Source of the DNA: Halothermothrix orenii H 168
GTDB taxonomy: Bacteria > Bacillota > Halanaerobiia > Halanaerobiales > Halothermotrichaceae
Length of the DNA stretch: 64,000 bases
Direction of reading: 5' to 3'
Assembly: GCF_000020485.1 (NCBI RefSeq)
Contig: NC_011899.1
Coordinates: forward strand, 1,024,501-1,088,500
Shown: positions 26,113 through 36,055 of the stretch, piece after piece
Layout: the number at the start of each line of letters is the position of its first letter
How positions within the stretch are numbered: position 1 is the stretch's first letter
Program-made: the position numbers and the translations under genes
Notes under the pieces: generated by a model
Seen by the model: the letters and a program-made list of their open reading frames with translations, nothing else
Database searches by the model: none
Told to the model about the DNA's origin: nothing

Positions 26113-28440
26113 GTGAAGAACAGACTGATGAACCACAGATTTAAAAAACCTTTGTTTAAAATATCAGTAATAGTTATTGTAACTTTTGTACTTCTTGAAG
26201 CCCTGATCTTTATTATCCCTTTTCCAGAAGAAAAATTAAAAAGGTCCCAGTCAACCCTTGTCTATTCTAAGGAAGGTAAGGTTTTGCGGGCCTTTATATC
26301 GAAGGATGGAAAGTGGCGGATCTGGACTCCTCTTGAGGATATATCTCCCCATTTGATTAAATTTGTTGTTAATTACGAAGACCGGTTTTTTTACTATCAC
26401 CCCGGGGTTAATCCCCTGGCAATAATGAGAGCATTCTGGCAAAATATAAGGACCAGGGAGATTGTTTCAGGTGGTTCTACTATTACCATGCAGGTTAGCC
26501 GCCTAATGGAACCCAAAAAAAGGACTTTAAAAAATAAGATAATTGAGGCCTTCAGGGCCCTCCAGCTGGAGCATTTTTATACAAAGAATGAAATTCTTGA
26601 AATGTATCTTAATCTGGCCCCATATGGAGGTAATATAGAGGGAGTTGAAGCAGCCAGCTATTTATATTTTGGAAAAGCTCCCTCGCAACTTAGTTATGCT
26701 GAAGCAGCTTTAATAACATCATTACCACAATCACCGACCATATTAAGGCCTGATTATAACCCTGATGGGGCACGCAAAGCCAGAAATAAAGTTCTTAAAA
26801 GGATGTTGAGGTCTGGTGTAATTGATAAAGATAGTTATTTAGAAGCTATGGAGGAACCTGTTCCTGCTTCCAGAAGGGAATGGCCTTTTATTGCCCCTCA
26901 TTTATGCCGGGAGCTCCATCTTGAGAATAATGATAGGTCCAGAATTTATGCAACAATTGATAGTGACATACAACTAATGACAAAAAGGATGCTGGTTAAC
27001 CATCTCCGGGCCTTTAAGAGCAAAGGCATAACCAATGGGTCTGTAGTAGTTATAGATAATAAAACCCATGAAATAAAGGCCATGGTTGGTTCTGTCAGCT
27101 TTTTTGATGAAGATAATAATGGCCAGGTAAATGGGGCCCTGGCCCTGCGTTCTCCGGGCTCTACTCTGAAGCCTTTTATATATGGACTGGGTATTTGTCA
27201 GGGAATAATAACACCTGGTCATTATTTAGAAGATGTACCAATTGACTATGGTGGCTATTCACCTGAAAATTATGATAGAACATATAATGGTATAGTATCA
27301 GCTGAAGAAGCATTGAAACGTTCTTTAAATGTTCCTGCTGTAAACCTTAATGCAAGACTTAATGAAGGTACTGATCTTTACAGATTACTGAAAAAAGCCG
27401 GGATTAGTTCTATCAGGAATTTAGATAATTATGGACTGGCTATCGCCCTCGGTGGTTGTGAAATTAATTTGCTTGAGCTTACGTCTTTATATTCTTCCAT
27501 GGCCTGTGGTGGTTACTATTATGAGCCAATATTAACAGAAAACAAGAAGACAACATCGGTAAAATTATTTGATGAGGGAACCAGTTTTATAATAACAGAA
27601 ATACTGACAGAATTAAGGAGGCCTGATCTTCCTGCAGCCTGGCAGTTTACTGATTTGCCCCGGATAGCCTGGAAAACAGGCACCTCATATGGGCACCGCG
27701 ATGCCTGGAGTATAGGTTATAACCCCCGTTATACTGTCGGGGTCTGGCTGGGGAATTTTGATGGCAGGGGATCTCCTAATCTTGTTGGAGCCAGGGCTGC
27801 GGCTCCATTATTATTTGATATATTTAATGTCTTGAATAAAAATAATCCGACTGGATGGTTTGAAAGGCCTGATACTGTTGGAATAAGGAAAGTCTGCAGT
27901 CTCAGTGGTCAGCTTCCCAATAAATATTGCCCTGCTACTGTTGAGGAGTATTATTTAAAAGACCGTTCTCCAACTGTAAAGTGTCAGTTTCACCGTATTG
28001 TATATCTTAATGAAGAAGGTTACCGGGTTCCTAAAAGCATAAAAAAAGATTTTAACCTGGAAAGAAAAATATATATTCACTGGCCCCCCAGGATCGCCAG
28101 CTGGAGGACCAGCCATGGTTACCCAGTCTACCAGCTACCAGAATTACAACCTGATTTTCAGCATCAGCTTTCAGGTAAACCTCCGGTAATTGAATCACCG
28201 GTTGAGGGTGTTATCTATGATTTGCGGCAGGGTGTATCTGATAAATATCAAAAAATTGCTTTCACAGCTTCTGTCTCCAATGATGTTAGCCATATTTACT
28301 GGTTTGTTGATGGTAGTTTGATTGGGACAGTAAAACCTGGAGAAAAGCTTTTTTATCTGCCTGAACCCGGTGAACATGAGGTAGTTTGCCAGGATGATAT
28401 GGGGCGTTTGAATAAAATTAATATAATTATTAAAAAATAA
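26113..28440 (+). CDS. pbpC: Penicillin-binding protein 1C
   Basis: 775 residues from GTG (AAAGGAGAGGG upstream). One N-terminal membrane helix at about 17-37. Glycosyltransferase (GT51) domain with catalytic E89 in NYEDRFFYYHPG, then GGSTITMQVSRLM and LEMYLNLAPYGGNIEG. Transpeptidase domain with active-site S350 in GSTLK, SLNVPAVN near 395, and K521-T-G. A Cys-containing PBP1C C-terminal region (PNKYCPATVEEYYLKD onwards) ends in a beta-domain. It polymerises and possibly crosslinks peptidoglycan outside the inner membrane. It follows the macroglobulin gene by 92 bases. Confidence 0.96.
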   Translation: MKNRLMNHRFKKPLFKISVIVIVTFVLLEALIFIIPFPEEKLKRSQSTLVYSKEGKVLRAFISKDGKWRIWTPLEDISPHLIKFVVNYEDRFFYYHPGVNPLAIMRAFWQNIRTREIVSGGSTITMQVSRLMEPKKRTLKNKIIEAFRALQLEHFYTKNEILEMYLNLAPYGGNIEGVEAASYLYFGKAPSQLSYAEAALITSLPQSPTILRPDYNPDGARKARNKVLKRMLRSGVIDKDSYLEAMEEPVPASRREWPFIAPHLCRELHLENNDRSRIYATIDSDIQLMTKRMLVNHLRAFKSKGITNGSVVVIDNKTHEIKAMVGSVSFFDEDNNGQVNGALALRSPGSTLKPFIYGLGICQGIITPGHYLEDVPIDYGGYSPENYDRTYNGIVSAEEALKRSLNVPAVNLNARLNEGTDLYRLLKKAGISSIRNLDNYGLAIALGGCEINLLELTSLYSSMACGGYYYEPILTENKKTTSVKLFDEGTSFIITEILTELRRPDLPAAWQFTDLPRIAWKTGTSYGHRDAWSIGYNPRYTVGVWLGNFDGRGSPNLVGARAAAPLLFDIFNVLNKNNPTGWFERPDTVGIRKVCSLSGQLPNKYCPATVEEYYLKDRSPTVKCQFHRIVYLNEEGYRVPKSIKKDFNLERKIYIHWPPRIASWRTSHGYPVYQLPELQPDFQHQLSGKPPVIESPVEGVIYDLRQGVSDKYQKIAFTASVSNDVSHIYWFVDGSLIGTVKPGEKLFYLPEPGEHEVVCQDDMGRLNKINIIIKK

Positions 28441-28497
28441 AGCAAGAGTAAAAAATAAAACAAGTGACATTTATCTAATAAACAGAGGGTGATTGAA

Positions 28498-28791
28498 TTG
28501 GGTGTACGGTTTAAACGTGATTATGATGAAATAGTACAAGAACTGGTTGAAGCCCTGGGGAGAATAGATAACTTTTATGAATTTGTTGACCTCTCAGATG
28601 AAGAGTGGAATAGCTTAAGTCAGGAAAATCAGGAAAGGTGTTTGGAGGCTTTATCCATTGATGTTTTTTATGGTCTTGGAGGAGTTTCGTCATTCCCGGT
28701 TGGTAAAGGACAGGTAAGTTATGATCAGGATTATAACGTAATAAGAGTAACCAGTGGGGATAATGTAGTCAGTGTTATTAAACTGGATTAA
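28498..28791 (+). CDS. Small acidic protein of unknown function
   Basis: 97 residues from TTG 28498, with GAGGGTG six bases upstream; a GTG at 28489 overlaps that site and would add three residues. The sequence is acidic with an amphipathic helical N-terminal half (YDEIVQELVEALGRIDNFYEF) and a beta-like C-terminal half (GQVSYDQDYNVIRVTSGDNVVSVIKL). No signal, membrane helix or recognised motif. It follows pbpC by 57 bases without an evident terminator, so may be the last gene of that operon. Confidence 0.7.
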   Translation: MGVRFKRDYDEIVQELVEALGRIDNFYEFVDLSDEEWNSLSQENQERCLEALSIDVFYGLGGVSSFPVGKGQVSYDQDYNVIRVTSGDNVVSVIKLD

Positions 28792-28837
28792 ATGAAATAT
28801 GAACACAAGTTAAGACAGGGTTATATAAAAGAATAAA

Positions 28838-29767
28838 CTACTTGTACGTAATACCGAGGTCTTCCCATAGTTTTAAAACAGCCCCATCCTGTTTTTTGGC
28901 TTCAACCATTACATCAAACTTATATTCCCTGGCGATTTTATAAAAATTCAGGAATTCTTCAGGATTTATGTAGTCTGCATGTTTGAGGGGGGCGTTTTTG
29001 CTTTCTGGGCTGGAAAAATGTATTTTTGGTGGTCTGTCAAGCCTGTCCCATGTAGAAAAAATATCCTCAAGATAGTCTTTTAAATTTTCTCCCTGATTGT
29101 TATAGGCGTGATGGTGAACATCCAGTACCATTGGACGGTTTATTTCCTGGCAAATAGTAAGAACATCCTTGATTGTATAATTGGTATCATCGTTTTCAAC
29201 AACTATTCTTTTTTGAACTGAATCGGGGAGACGTTTAAAATTCGTGATAAACCTTTTTAAGGACTTTTCTTTATCTCCATAGACCCCACCCACATGAACT
29301 ACCATTACTGCATTTTCATCTAGACCCATAGAAGTGAGCACTCTATCATGGTATTTAAGGTCCCTTATTGCATTCTGAAATTTTTCTTCATGTTTAGTAT
29401 TGATTACAGTATATTGCCCCGGGTGAGTACTTACCTTTAACCCGTTCTTCTTTACTATATTACCAATTTTAGATAATTCTTCATTGAGTGTTTCTGTAAA
29501 ATCCCAGATTTGGCCGAGGGGGTGATTTCCCAGGGGGATTAATTGGGATGAAAAACGATATAGTTTAATTCCTTCTGCAATATTATGCCAGAGTAATCTA
29601 ATAGTATTGGTAAGGTTTTTCCGGGCGACCTTTTCCAGTCGATATATACGGCTTTCTTTATCTTTTATTTTTTTAAATTTTCCCAGAGGTACAGTACTGG
29701 CTGTAGTACAGTTTTTAATTATTGAACTGATACAGGCATACCCGAAATCAATGTTCTGGATATCCAA
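28838..29767 (-). CDS. uvsE: UV DNA damage endonuclease
   Basis: 309 residues. UvdE/UvsE TIM-barrel endonuclease that nicks 5' of UV photoproducts and other lesions, starting an alternative excision repair. Motifs: FGYACIS at the start, HPGQYTVIN near residue 118 (His ligand), VVHVGGVYGDK near 155, VVENDDTNY near 190 (Glu) and VLDVHHHAYN near 215 (His cluster). The length is typical of bacterial UvsE. It is convergent with the preceding small gene, with 46 bases between the stops. AAGGAG lies upstream of its ATG. Confidence 0.96.
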   Translation of the reverse strand: MDIQNIDFGYACISSIIKNCTTASTVPLGKFKKIKDKESRIYRLEKVARKNLTNTIRLLWHNIAEGIKLYRFSSQLIPLGNHPLGQIWDFTETLNEELSKIGNIVKKNGLKVSTHPGQYTVINTKHEEKFQNAIRDLKYHDRVLTSMGLDENAVMVVHVGGVYGDKEKSLKRFITNFKRLPDSVQKRIVVENDDTNYTIKDVLTICQEINRPMVLDVHHHAYNNQGENLKDYLEDIFSTWDRLDRPPKIHFSSPESKNAPLKHADYINPEEFLNFYKIAREYKFDVMVEAKKQDGAVLKLWEDLGITYK

Positions 29768-30124
29768 TGAGATAACTCCTTTTTTTATTTTGAATTAAAA
29801 AGCATTATATATTGTTAATCTTTATTTAGTTTTATTTTTTTATTATGTTGCCTTTTATATACAGTAAGGTAATTCCAGCAATAAATAATAGATAATTTTT
29901 TGATAAAGTTAACTACCTGGGTTTAATTTAATGATATTGGTTTAATTTAATGATATTTTTTTATTTTGGCAGGTAAGTTCGGCCTGTGCCTATAAGTATA
30001 ATAATAAAATTGAAGTAAAATACATAAGTTGTTATTTTTTTAAAACCAAAGGTATTGACCTGTATTTAGTTAAAAGTAAAAACCACTTATAGTTATTCTA
30101 ACATTTCACAGGGAGGTATTTTTA
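29768..30124. other. Intergenic region between uvsE and the GH13 gene
   Basis: About 357 AT-rich bases between divergent genes. It holds an exact 19-bp tandem duplication (29920-29957), the likely promoters of both genes (none clean enough to mark) and the ribosome binding site GGGAGG (30112-30117). No gene seen. Confidence 0.5.
29920..29957. repeat. Exact 19-bp tandem duplication
   Basis: GGTTTAATTTAATGATATT at 29920-29938 and again at 29939-29957, identical. The same unit length as the duplication at 5296-5333, but unrelated in sequence. Confidence 0.95.
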
Positions 30125-31405
30125 GTGACTATTAAGACATCCGACTGGCTAAAATCAGCTATTATTTATGAGGTGTTTCCACGAAACCATACACAAGAAG
30201 GAAATATTCAGGGGATAACCAGGGACCTGGAAAGAATAAGGGAACTGGGGGTTGATATCGTCTGGTTAATGCCTGTATATCCTGTCGGCAGGAAAGGAAG
30301 AAAAGGCAAAGAGGGAAGTCCCTATGCTATAAGGGATTACAGGTCTATTGATCCGGCTCTGGGAACATCTGAGGATTTTAAAAAATTGGTAGATAAGGCC
30401 CATCGACTCAAATTAAAAGTTATAATTGATGTTGTATTCAATCATACAGCTATTGATTCGGTACTGGTTAAAAAGCATCCAGAGTGGTTTTATAAAACAC
30501 CAGAGGGGGAGATATCAAGAAAAATTGATGACTGGTCAGATATCGTTGACCTTGATTTTTCCAGTTCTAAATTAAAAGAGTATTTAATTGATACCCTCCA
30601 GTACTGGGTAGACCTGGGGGTTGATGGGTTCAGGTGTGATGTAGCAGCATTGGTTCCATTAAGCTTCTGGAAAGAAGCCAGAGAACAAATTAAAACCGAC
30701 AGGGAAATTATATGGCTAGCTGAAAGTGTTGAAAAATCTTTTGTTAAATTTTTGAGGGAGTCAGGATATGTATGCCATTCAGATCCCGAGCTCCATGAGG
30801 TTTTTGACCTGACTTATGATTATGATGGTTTTGAATATCTTAAATCTTACTTTAAAGGGCAGGGACAAATACATGATTATATAAATCACCTTTATATTCA
30901 GGAAACTTTGTACCCGGAAAATGCCATCAAGATGCGTTTTCTGGAAAATCATGATAATGTAAGGATTGCTTCTATTATTAAAGATAAAACCCGTTTAAAA
31001 AACTGGACTGCTTTTTATCTTCTTTTACCTGGTGCTTCTTTAATATATTCTGGTCAGGAGTACGGGATCGATAATACACCTGATTTATTTAACCAGGATC
31101 CTATTGACTGGGAAACTGGTGATCCTGATTTTTATTCATATATGAAAAGACTGGTCAGTATTGCGAGAAAAATAAAGTCTAACTGTTACCGGTTCAGTAT
31201 TAAAGAAATCGTTAAGGGGATTATTGAAATAAAATGGCAGGGTCGTGAGGACTGTTATCTGTCTCTCCTGAATCTTGAAGACAGGTATGGGTATCTTGAC
31301 TGTAATAGTGTTTATTCCGGGTATGATATGTTAAACGACCGGGTATATGAATCAGGGGAAAAAATGAAAATAGAGAAAAATCCCCTTATTTTAAAGCTAA
31401 AATAG
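30125..31405 (+). CDS. GH13 alpha-amylase-family glycosidase, cytoplasmic
   Basis: 426 residues from GTG (GGGAGG upstream), no signal peptide. The (beta/alpha)8 barrel shows the four GH13 regions: I DVVFNHT (about residue 106), II GFRCDVAAL with the nucleophile Asp (about 170), III the acid Glu in IIWLAESVE (about 200) and IV FLENHDN (about 280). It lacks the N-terminal domain of neopullulanases and has only a short C-terminal domain. It would hydrolyse alpha-glucans or maltodextrins taken up by the cell. Exact specificity cannot be read. A sugar kinase gene follows after 77 bases. Confidence 0.93.
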   Translation: MTIKTSDWLKSAIIYEVFPRNHTQEGNIQGITRDLERIRELGVDIVWLMPVYPVGRKGRKGKEGSPYAIRDYRSIDPALGTSEDFKKLVDKAHRLKLKVIIDVVFNHTAIDSVLVKKHPEWFYKTPEGEISRKIDDWSDIVDLDFSSSKLKEYLIDTLQYWVDLGVDGFRCDVAALVPLSFWKEAREQIKTDREIIWLAESVEKSFVKFLRESGYVCHSDPELHEVFDLTYDYDGFEYLKSYFKGQGQIHDYINHLYIQETLYPENAIKMRFLENHDNVRIASIIKDKTRLKNWTAFYLLLPGASLIYSGQEYGIDNTPDLFNQDPIDWETGDPDFYSYMKRLVSIARKIKSNCYRFSIKEIVKGIIEIKWQGREDCYLSLLNLEDRYGYLDCNSVYSGYDMLNDRVYESGEKMKIEKNPLILKLK

Positions 31406-31482
31406 ATTATAAAGTAGGCAGGATAATGTATAATTATTATATTTAAGGGTTGATTTTTATAATGGAGAGGGGATAATATTAG

Positions 31483-32400
31483 ATGGGAAAAGATAATTAT
31501 GATGTAGTTGTTATTGGGGCAGTAGGTGTGGATACAAATGTCTATTTGCCCGGGCAGGATATAGATTTTGATGTGGAAGCCAATTTTACAACAAATATAG
31601 ATTATCCGGGGTTGGCAGGTAGCTATACCAGTCGGGGTTTTGCCAGACTGGTTGATAAGGTAGCTGTTATTGCCTATATTGGTGAGGATCATAATGGTTG
31701 GTATGTCAAAAATGAACTGGAAGGGGATGGCATTGATTGTACTTTCTTTTTAGACCCCGTGGGGACTAAAAGGAGTATAAACTTTATGTATAAGGATGGG
31801 AGAAGGAAAAATTTCTATGATGGCAAGGCGTCAATGGAGGTAAAACCCGATATTGACATTTGCAAATCTATCCTTAAAAAAACAAATCTGGCCCACTTTA
31901 ACATTGTAAACTGGACCCGTTATTTATTACCAGTGGCCAGGGAACTGGGAGTTACCATATCCTGTGATATTCAGGATATAACAGATTTAGATGATGAATA
32001 CAGGCAGGATTTTATAAATTATGCAGATGTCTTATTTTTCTCAGCTGTTAACTTTAAAGATCCTGTACCTTTAATTAAAGAATTTATTAAAAGAAAACCT
32101 GATAGGATTGTCATCTGTGGTATGGGTGACAAAGGATGTGCCCTGGGTACAGAACAGGGAATAAAGTTTTATAAAGCCCTGGATATGTTAGAACCTGTTG
32201 TGGACACTAATGGGGCCGGTGATGGATTGGCGGTTGGGTTTTTATCAAGTTATTTTATAGATGGGTTTTCACTTGAGGATTCTATATTAAGAGGTCAGAT
32301 TGTAGCCAGATATACATGTACTAAAAAGGCAACTTCGTCAGAATTAATAACAGGAGATAAATTAAATAAATACTTTGAAGAAATGAAAGAGTCCGGATAA
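31483..32400 (+). CDS. PfkB-family carbohydrate kinase
   Basis: 305 residues, ATG with a GAGAGGGG site upstream. Ribokinase fold: VVVIGAVGVDTNVYLPG at the start and the anion-hole/catalytic motif DTNGAGDGLAVGFLSSY near residue 243, with the catalytic Asp in GAGD. The first glycine pair found in many ribokinases is altered (PGLAGSYTSRGFARL in place of GG.N.A), so the substrate may differ from ribose or fructose. The neighbours (a GH13 enzyme before, a phosphoesterase after) give only weak hints. Family assignment secure. Confidence 0.9.
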   Translation: MGKDNYDVVVIGAVGVDTNVYLPGQDIDFDVEANFTTNIDYPGLAGSYTSRGFARLVDKVAVIAYIGEDHNGWYVKNELEGDGIDCTFFLDPVGTKRSINFMYKDGRRKNFYDGKASMEVKPDIDICKSILKKTNLAHFNIVNWTRYLLPVARELGVTISCDIQDITDLDDEYRQDFINYADVLFFSAVNFKDPVPLIKEFIKRKPDRIVICGMGDKGCALGTEQGIKFYKALDMLEPVVDTNGAGDGLAVGFLSSYFIDGFSLEDSILRGQIVARYTCTKKATSSELITGDKLNKYFEEMKESG

Positions 32401-32460
32401 AGCAATAAGAATAAATGACAGAATATAAAAAGCCCTATAAAAAGAATGTAGGTGGTTGTT

Positions 32461-33186
32461 ATGAGAATTTATGCAATTGGAGATTTGCATTTATCTTTTG
32501 AGAATAAAGTAATCCCTGGGGACTGGGAGAAGGTTAGTCAATATAAACCCATGTCCCTGTTTGGAGACAAATGGGTTGAACATTACCGGAAAATATATAA
32601 AAACTGGAAGGCAGAGGTTACCTGTAAGGACCTGGTGTTGGTTCCCGGTGATATTTCATGGGCTATGAAGCTGGAGGAAGCTGTTTATGACCTTGAATTT
32701 ATCGGGTCAATGCCCGGTAAAAAAATTTTCATAAGGGGAAACCATGATTACTGGTGGTCAGGGATAAGTAAAGTAAGGTCAATCCTTCCTGATGGTTGTT
32801 TTGCTCTGCAAAATGATTGTCTGGAATTTGAAGGGGTTTCTATTACAGGGACCCGGGGGTGGATTTGTCCCAATGAAGATAACTTTACCGAACACGATGA
32901 GAAAGTATATAAAAGGGAAGTAAACAGGTTAAAATTGTCTCTGGAGTCTATAAAAAATACTGATAAGAAAAAGATAGTGATGATGCATTATATGCCTGTT
33001 AACGAAAACCATGAACATAATGATTTTATTAAGGTTATGATAGATTATAATGTAGATATTTGTATATATGGTCATCTTCATGGGGAGGACTCCCATAAAA
33101 TAAGGCTGCCTGAAGAGAAATGGGGAATAAGATTTTATCTGGTCAGTTCTGATTTTCTTAACTTTAAGCCCTTAAGGATTATTTAA
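32461..33186 (+). CDS. Calcineurin-like metallophosphoesterase
   Basis: 241 residues from ATG 32461, with AGGTGG six bases upstream. Dimetal phosphoesterase motifs in order: IGDLHLS (D-x-H), LVPGDISW (GD), RGNHDYWW (GNHD), MHYMP and YGHLHGED (GHxH). It resembles the predicted phosphohydrolases of COG1768. Cytoplasmic, substrate unknown. It probably forms a unit with the preceding kinase gene (61 bases apart) and is closed by the hairpin at 33275-33310. Confidence 0.92.
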   Translation: MRIYAIGDLHLSFENKVIPGDWEKVSQYKPMSLFGDKWVEHYRKIYKNWKAEVTCKDLVLVPGDISWAMKLEEAVYDLEFIGSMPGKKIFIRGNHDYWWSGISKVRSILPDGCFALQNDCLEFEGVSITGTRGWICPNEDNFTEHDEKVYKREVNRLKLSLESIKNTDKKKIVMMHYMPVNENHEHNDFIKVMIDYNVDICIYGHLHGEDSHKIRLPEEKWGIRFYLVSSDFLNFKPLRII

Positions 33187-33619
33187 AATATTTTAAAGCA
33201 TACAAAAAGTTATTGGTTATTTATGGAGGGTTATCGGAGTAGCGGTTTAATGGCGGGGTTAAAAGTAGAACTGAGGCTAAAAAGCCGGTTGAAAAACTGG
33301 CTTTTTAGCTCTGGCAGGGGGAAATTTCCTATCCTGTCAGTATTGAAGATGAATAAAGAACAGGATGTATTCACTAAAATTTAAAAAGTGGAATTAATAA
33401 AATTCCGGTAAAATTTTAAAACAAATATTCACAATATTGCAGGAATTTAAAGGATTATATAGAATATAAAAATTGAAAAGAGTATTGTTATTCTGGCTTT
33501 CGCAAGTATTTTCAGGAATAATTTAACTGTTATGTGCTATATTATTTCTAGAGAGTGTTTTTATCTTTTTTATTTATTAAATATAAAACAAATAAAATAT
33601 TGAAAGGTTGGTGTTAAGA
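33187..33619. other. Intergenic region upstream of the EF-G-like gene
   Basis: About 430 bases. It contains the terminator at 33275-33310. A 53-codon frame at 33223-33384 runs through the terminator and has no ribosome binding site. The remainder is AT-rich and should hold the promoter of the EF-G-like gene, but no clean hexamer pair was found. Confidence 0.5.
33275..33310. terminator. Bidirectional terminator after the phosphoesterase gene
   Basis: Stem 33275-33290 with 33295-33310 (core AAAAAGCCGGTT / AACTGGCTTTTT, one G-U pair), tetraloop GAAA, T5 in the right arm and A5 in the left. Confidence 0.8.
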
Positions 33620-35686
33620 TTGGCTTCTGTAAAAACAGACAAAATTAGAAATCTGTGTTTAATCTCCCACGGGGGAGCGGGAAAAACAACAATAACTGAA
33701 ATGAGCCTTTATAATTCCGGTGTTATAAAGGAACCGGGCAGGGTAGAGGATGGTACAACTCATTCTGATTACATGCCTGAAGAGAAAAAACATCAGTTTT
33801 CTGTAGTTAATTCGTTTTTTTCCATCCCCTGGAACGGAAATCAGATAAATTGGGTTGACACCCCTGGTTATGCTGATTTCAGGGGTGAGGTTTCCAGTGC
33901 CCTGAAAATTGTAGATGCAGCAGTATTGATAATTAATGGTAATTCAGGTATAGAAGTAAATACTAATTATGTCTGGACTATGGCTGAAGATAATAATGTA
34001 GCCCGTTTTGTATTTATCAACAAGATGGATAAAGACGGGGCCAAATTTGATAAGGTTTTTGAAGAAATACAAAATAATTTAAATGGACATTTTGTCCCCC
34101 TTACTATTCCTTATGGTGAAGGAGAAAATTATAAGGGGATAATAGATCTCCTTAAAAAAGAAGCCCTGTTATATGGTGATGATGGAGAATCAAAATCTGA
34201 TATCCCTGATGGGCTGGCAGACAGGGTTGAAGAACTCTGGACCGAATTACTAGAATCAGTTGTTGAGCTGGATGATGAATTAATGATGAAGTATTTCGAT
34301 GATGAAGAAATCACTGATAAAGAGATGATAAAAGGTTTGATTAATGGTGTCAGGGCAGGGGATATTATCCCCGTAATGGTTGGTTCTGCTATCAATAATT
34401 CAGGTATTAAAACCCTTCTCAACTACTTATCAAGTCTGGTTCCAGCACCTACTGACATTGGTACAGTTACCGGTACATGGGAAGGGGAGGAAATAAAGAT
34501 TGAAGCAGGGGAATCCGGTCCCTTTGTCGGTCAGATCGGAAAAACAATGGTAGATCCCTATATTGGAAAGCTTTCAATCTTCAGGGTATTATCTGGTAAA
34601 CTAAATACAGGTTCAGAAATTTTTGTTCCCAGGTTAAATAATACCATAAAAGCCAGTAAATTATACAAATTAAATGGGGAAGAACAGGAAACTGTGGATG
34701 AGTTAAAGGCCGGGGATATTGGTGCTATTGCCAAAATAGATGATCTGGAAACATCAGATACACTTTCTGACCCGGATTTTAAAGTAGAGCTTGATCCTAT
34801 AATATTTCCTGAACCTATGCTTACCAAAACAGCTCTTCCGGCTTCAGAAGGTGATGATGAAAAAATGTCAACCGTATTACACCGCATAAGCCAGGAAGAC
34901 CCGACCTTTAAGGTAGAATATAATAAGGTCACTAAAGAACTTCTGGTTACAGGTATGGGTACAGTTCATCTGGATGTTATTAAAGACATCTGTAAGCGCA
35001 AATTCGGTGTTGAGTTTGTAACCGGTATTCCCAAGGTTGCCTATAAAGAAACAATCCAGTCCAGGGTAGAAGTTGAGGAGAAATATAAAAAACAGAGTGG
35101 GGGCCGGGGTCAATATGGTCATGTATTCTTAAGGATTGAACCCCTTCCAAGAGGTAAGGGATTTGAATTTGATGAAGAAATTTTCGGGGGAGCCATTCCA
35201 AGTCAGTATATTCCAGCTGTTGAAAAGGGTGTTGTTGAGGCTATGGAAGAAGGGGTTATGGCCGGATACCCTGTTGTCGACTGTAAGGTAACGGTTTATG
35301 ACGGCTCATACCACAGTGTTGACTCCTCGGAAATGGCCTTTAAAATTGCAGCTTCGAAGGCCTTTAAAAAGGGTATGGAACAGGCTAAACCGGTCCTCCT
35401 GGAACCCATTATGGATGTTGAAGTTATTGTACCTGAAGAGTATATGGGGGATATAATGGGTGATTTAAATTCAAGGCGTGGCAAGATTCAGGGAATGAGT
35501 TCCCGGGACGGCCTTCAGGTCATAAAAGCCCATGTACCCCAGGCTGAGATGTTTACTTATGCTACCGATTTAAAATCCCTTACCGGGGGACATGGAAAGT
35601 TTACTATGAAATTTGCTTATTATGATAAAGTTCCCAAGAAGATTGAAGATGAGATAATTAAAGAAAGAAATACAGAAACAGCTTAA
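33620..35686 (+). CDS. Elongation factor G-like translational GTPase
   Basis: 688 residues from TTG 33620, with AAGGTTGGTG about 6-8 bases upstream; an earlier TTG abuts the ribosome binding site. EF-G architecture: G domain with P-loop SHGGAGKTT (the variant loop of the EF-G-like branch rather than AHIDAGKTT), DTPGYADF and NKMD; then domain II, the III/V ferredoxin folds and domain IV with the GGRGQYGHV segment near residue 495. This branch lies apart from the canonical fusA that sits with the str ribosomal genes, and its role is uncertain (translocation variant, recycling or stress). Monocistronic between two terminators. Confidence 0.92.
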   Translation: MASVKTDKIRNLCLISHGGAGKTTITEMSLYNSGVIKEPGRVEDGTTHSDYMPEEKKHQFSVVNSFFSIPWNGNQINWVDTPGYADFRGEVSSALKIVDAAVLIINGNSGIEVNTNYVWTMAEDNNVARFVFINKMDKDGAKFDKVFEEIQNNLNGHFVPLTIPYGEGENYKGIIDLLKKEALLYGDDGESKSDIPDGLADRVEELWTELLESVVELDDELMMKYFDDEEITDKEMIKGLINGVRAGDIIPVMVGSAINNSGIKTLLNYLSSLVPAPTDIGTVTGTWEGEEIKIEAGESGPFVGQIGKTMVDPYIGKLSIFRVLSGKLNTGSEIFVPRLNNTIKASKLYKLNGEEQETVDELKAGDIGAIAKIDDLETSDTLSDPDFKVELDPIIFPEPMLTKTALPASEGDDEKMSTVLHRISQEDPTFKVEYNKVTKELLVTGMGTVHLDVIKDICKRKFGVEFVTGIPKVAYKETIQSRVEVEEKYKKQSGGRGQYGHVFLRIEPLPRGKGFEFDEEIFGGAIPSQYIPAVEKGVVEAMEEGVMAGYPVVDCKVTVYDGSYHSVDSSEMAFKIAASKAFKKGMEQAKPVLLEPIMDVEVIVPEEYMGDIMGDLNSRRGKIQGMSSRDGLQVIKAHVPQAEMFTYATDLKSLTGGHGKFTMKFAYYDKVPKKIEDEIIKERNTETA

Positions 35687-36055
35687 AATTAAGTCTATAA
35701 AATATCAAACAATAAACCCTTCCGGACATCCGGGAGGGTTTTTTTAAGTTAATAATATAATATTACTGGAAGGGGTGGAGAATATAAAAATAACCATAAA
35801 ATGGAATATATACTTGCATTTTACCTTAAATTGTGATAAAATAAAAATGCCTCTTATGTATTACTATATAGCTATTTGTTAGCATTTTAATTACACCAGT
35901 CACTTCGCCCTGAATAAGGGCGTATTTCTATCTGTTTAATGAATATAAATTATATAAAAAGTTATTATCTCAGTATTTTTACTATTTATATACGATTTTT
36001 TAAAAATCTATAAGGGGGGTTTTTTATAGAAAAATATTGAGTGGAGGTGTTGTAA
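35687..36055. other. Intergenic region and leader before the opine dehydrogenase operon
   Basis: About 370 bases. After the terminator come an AT-rich stretch, a six-base-pair hairpin CGCCCT/AGGGCG (35906-35922), and a TCTATAA/TTATAGA stem (36007-36030) that encloses a G6 run like a decoy ribosome binding site. The real site GGAGG lies at about 36043-36047. A weak TTGCAT-17-TAAAAT pair (35814-35842) is the best promoter candidate. Confidence 0.45.
35715..35745 (+). terminator. Terminator of the EF-G-like gene
   Basis: AACCCTTCCGG (35715-35725) pairs with CCGGGAGGGTT (35730-35740) around ACAT with one mismatch, followed by a T run. Confidence 0.88.

Noticed and set aside
33223-33384. 53-codon open frame upstream of the EF-G-like gene
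   Set aside because: It has no ribosome binding site and runs through the stem and loop of a terminator, so it is most likely chance.
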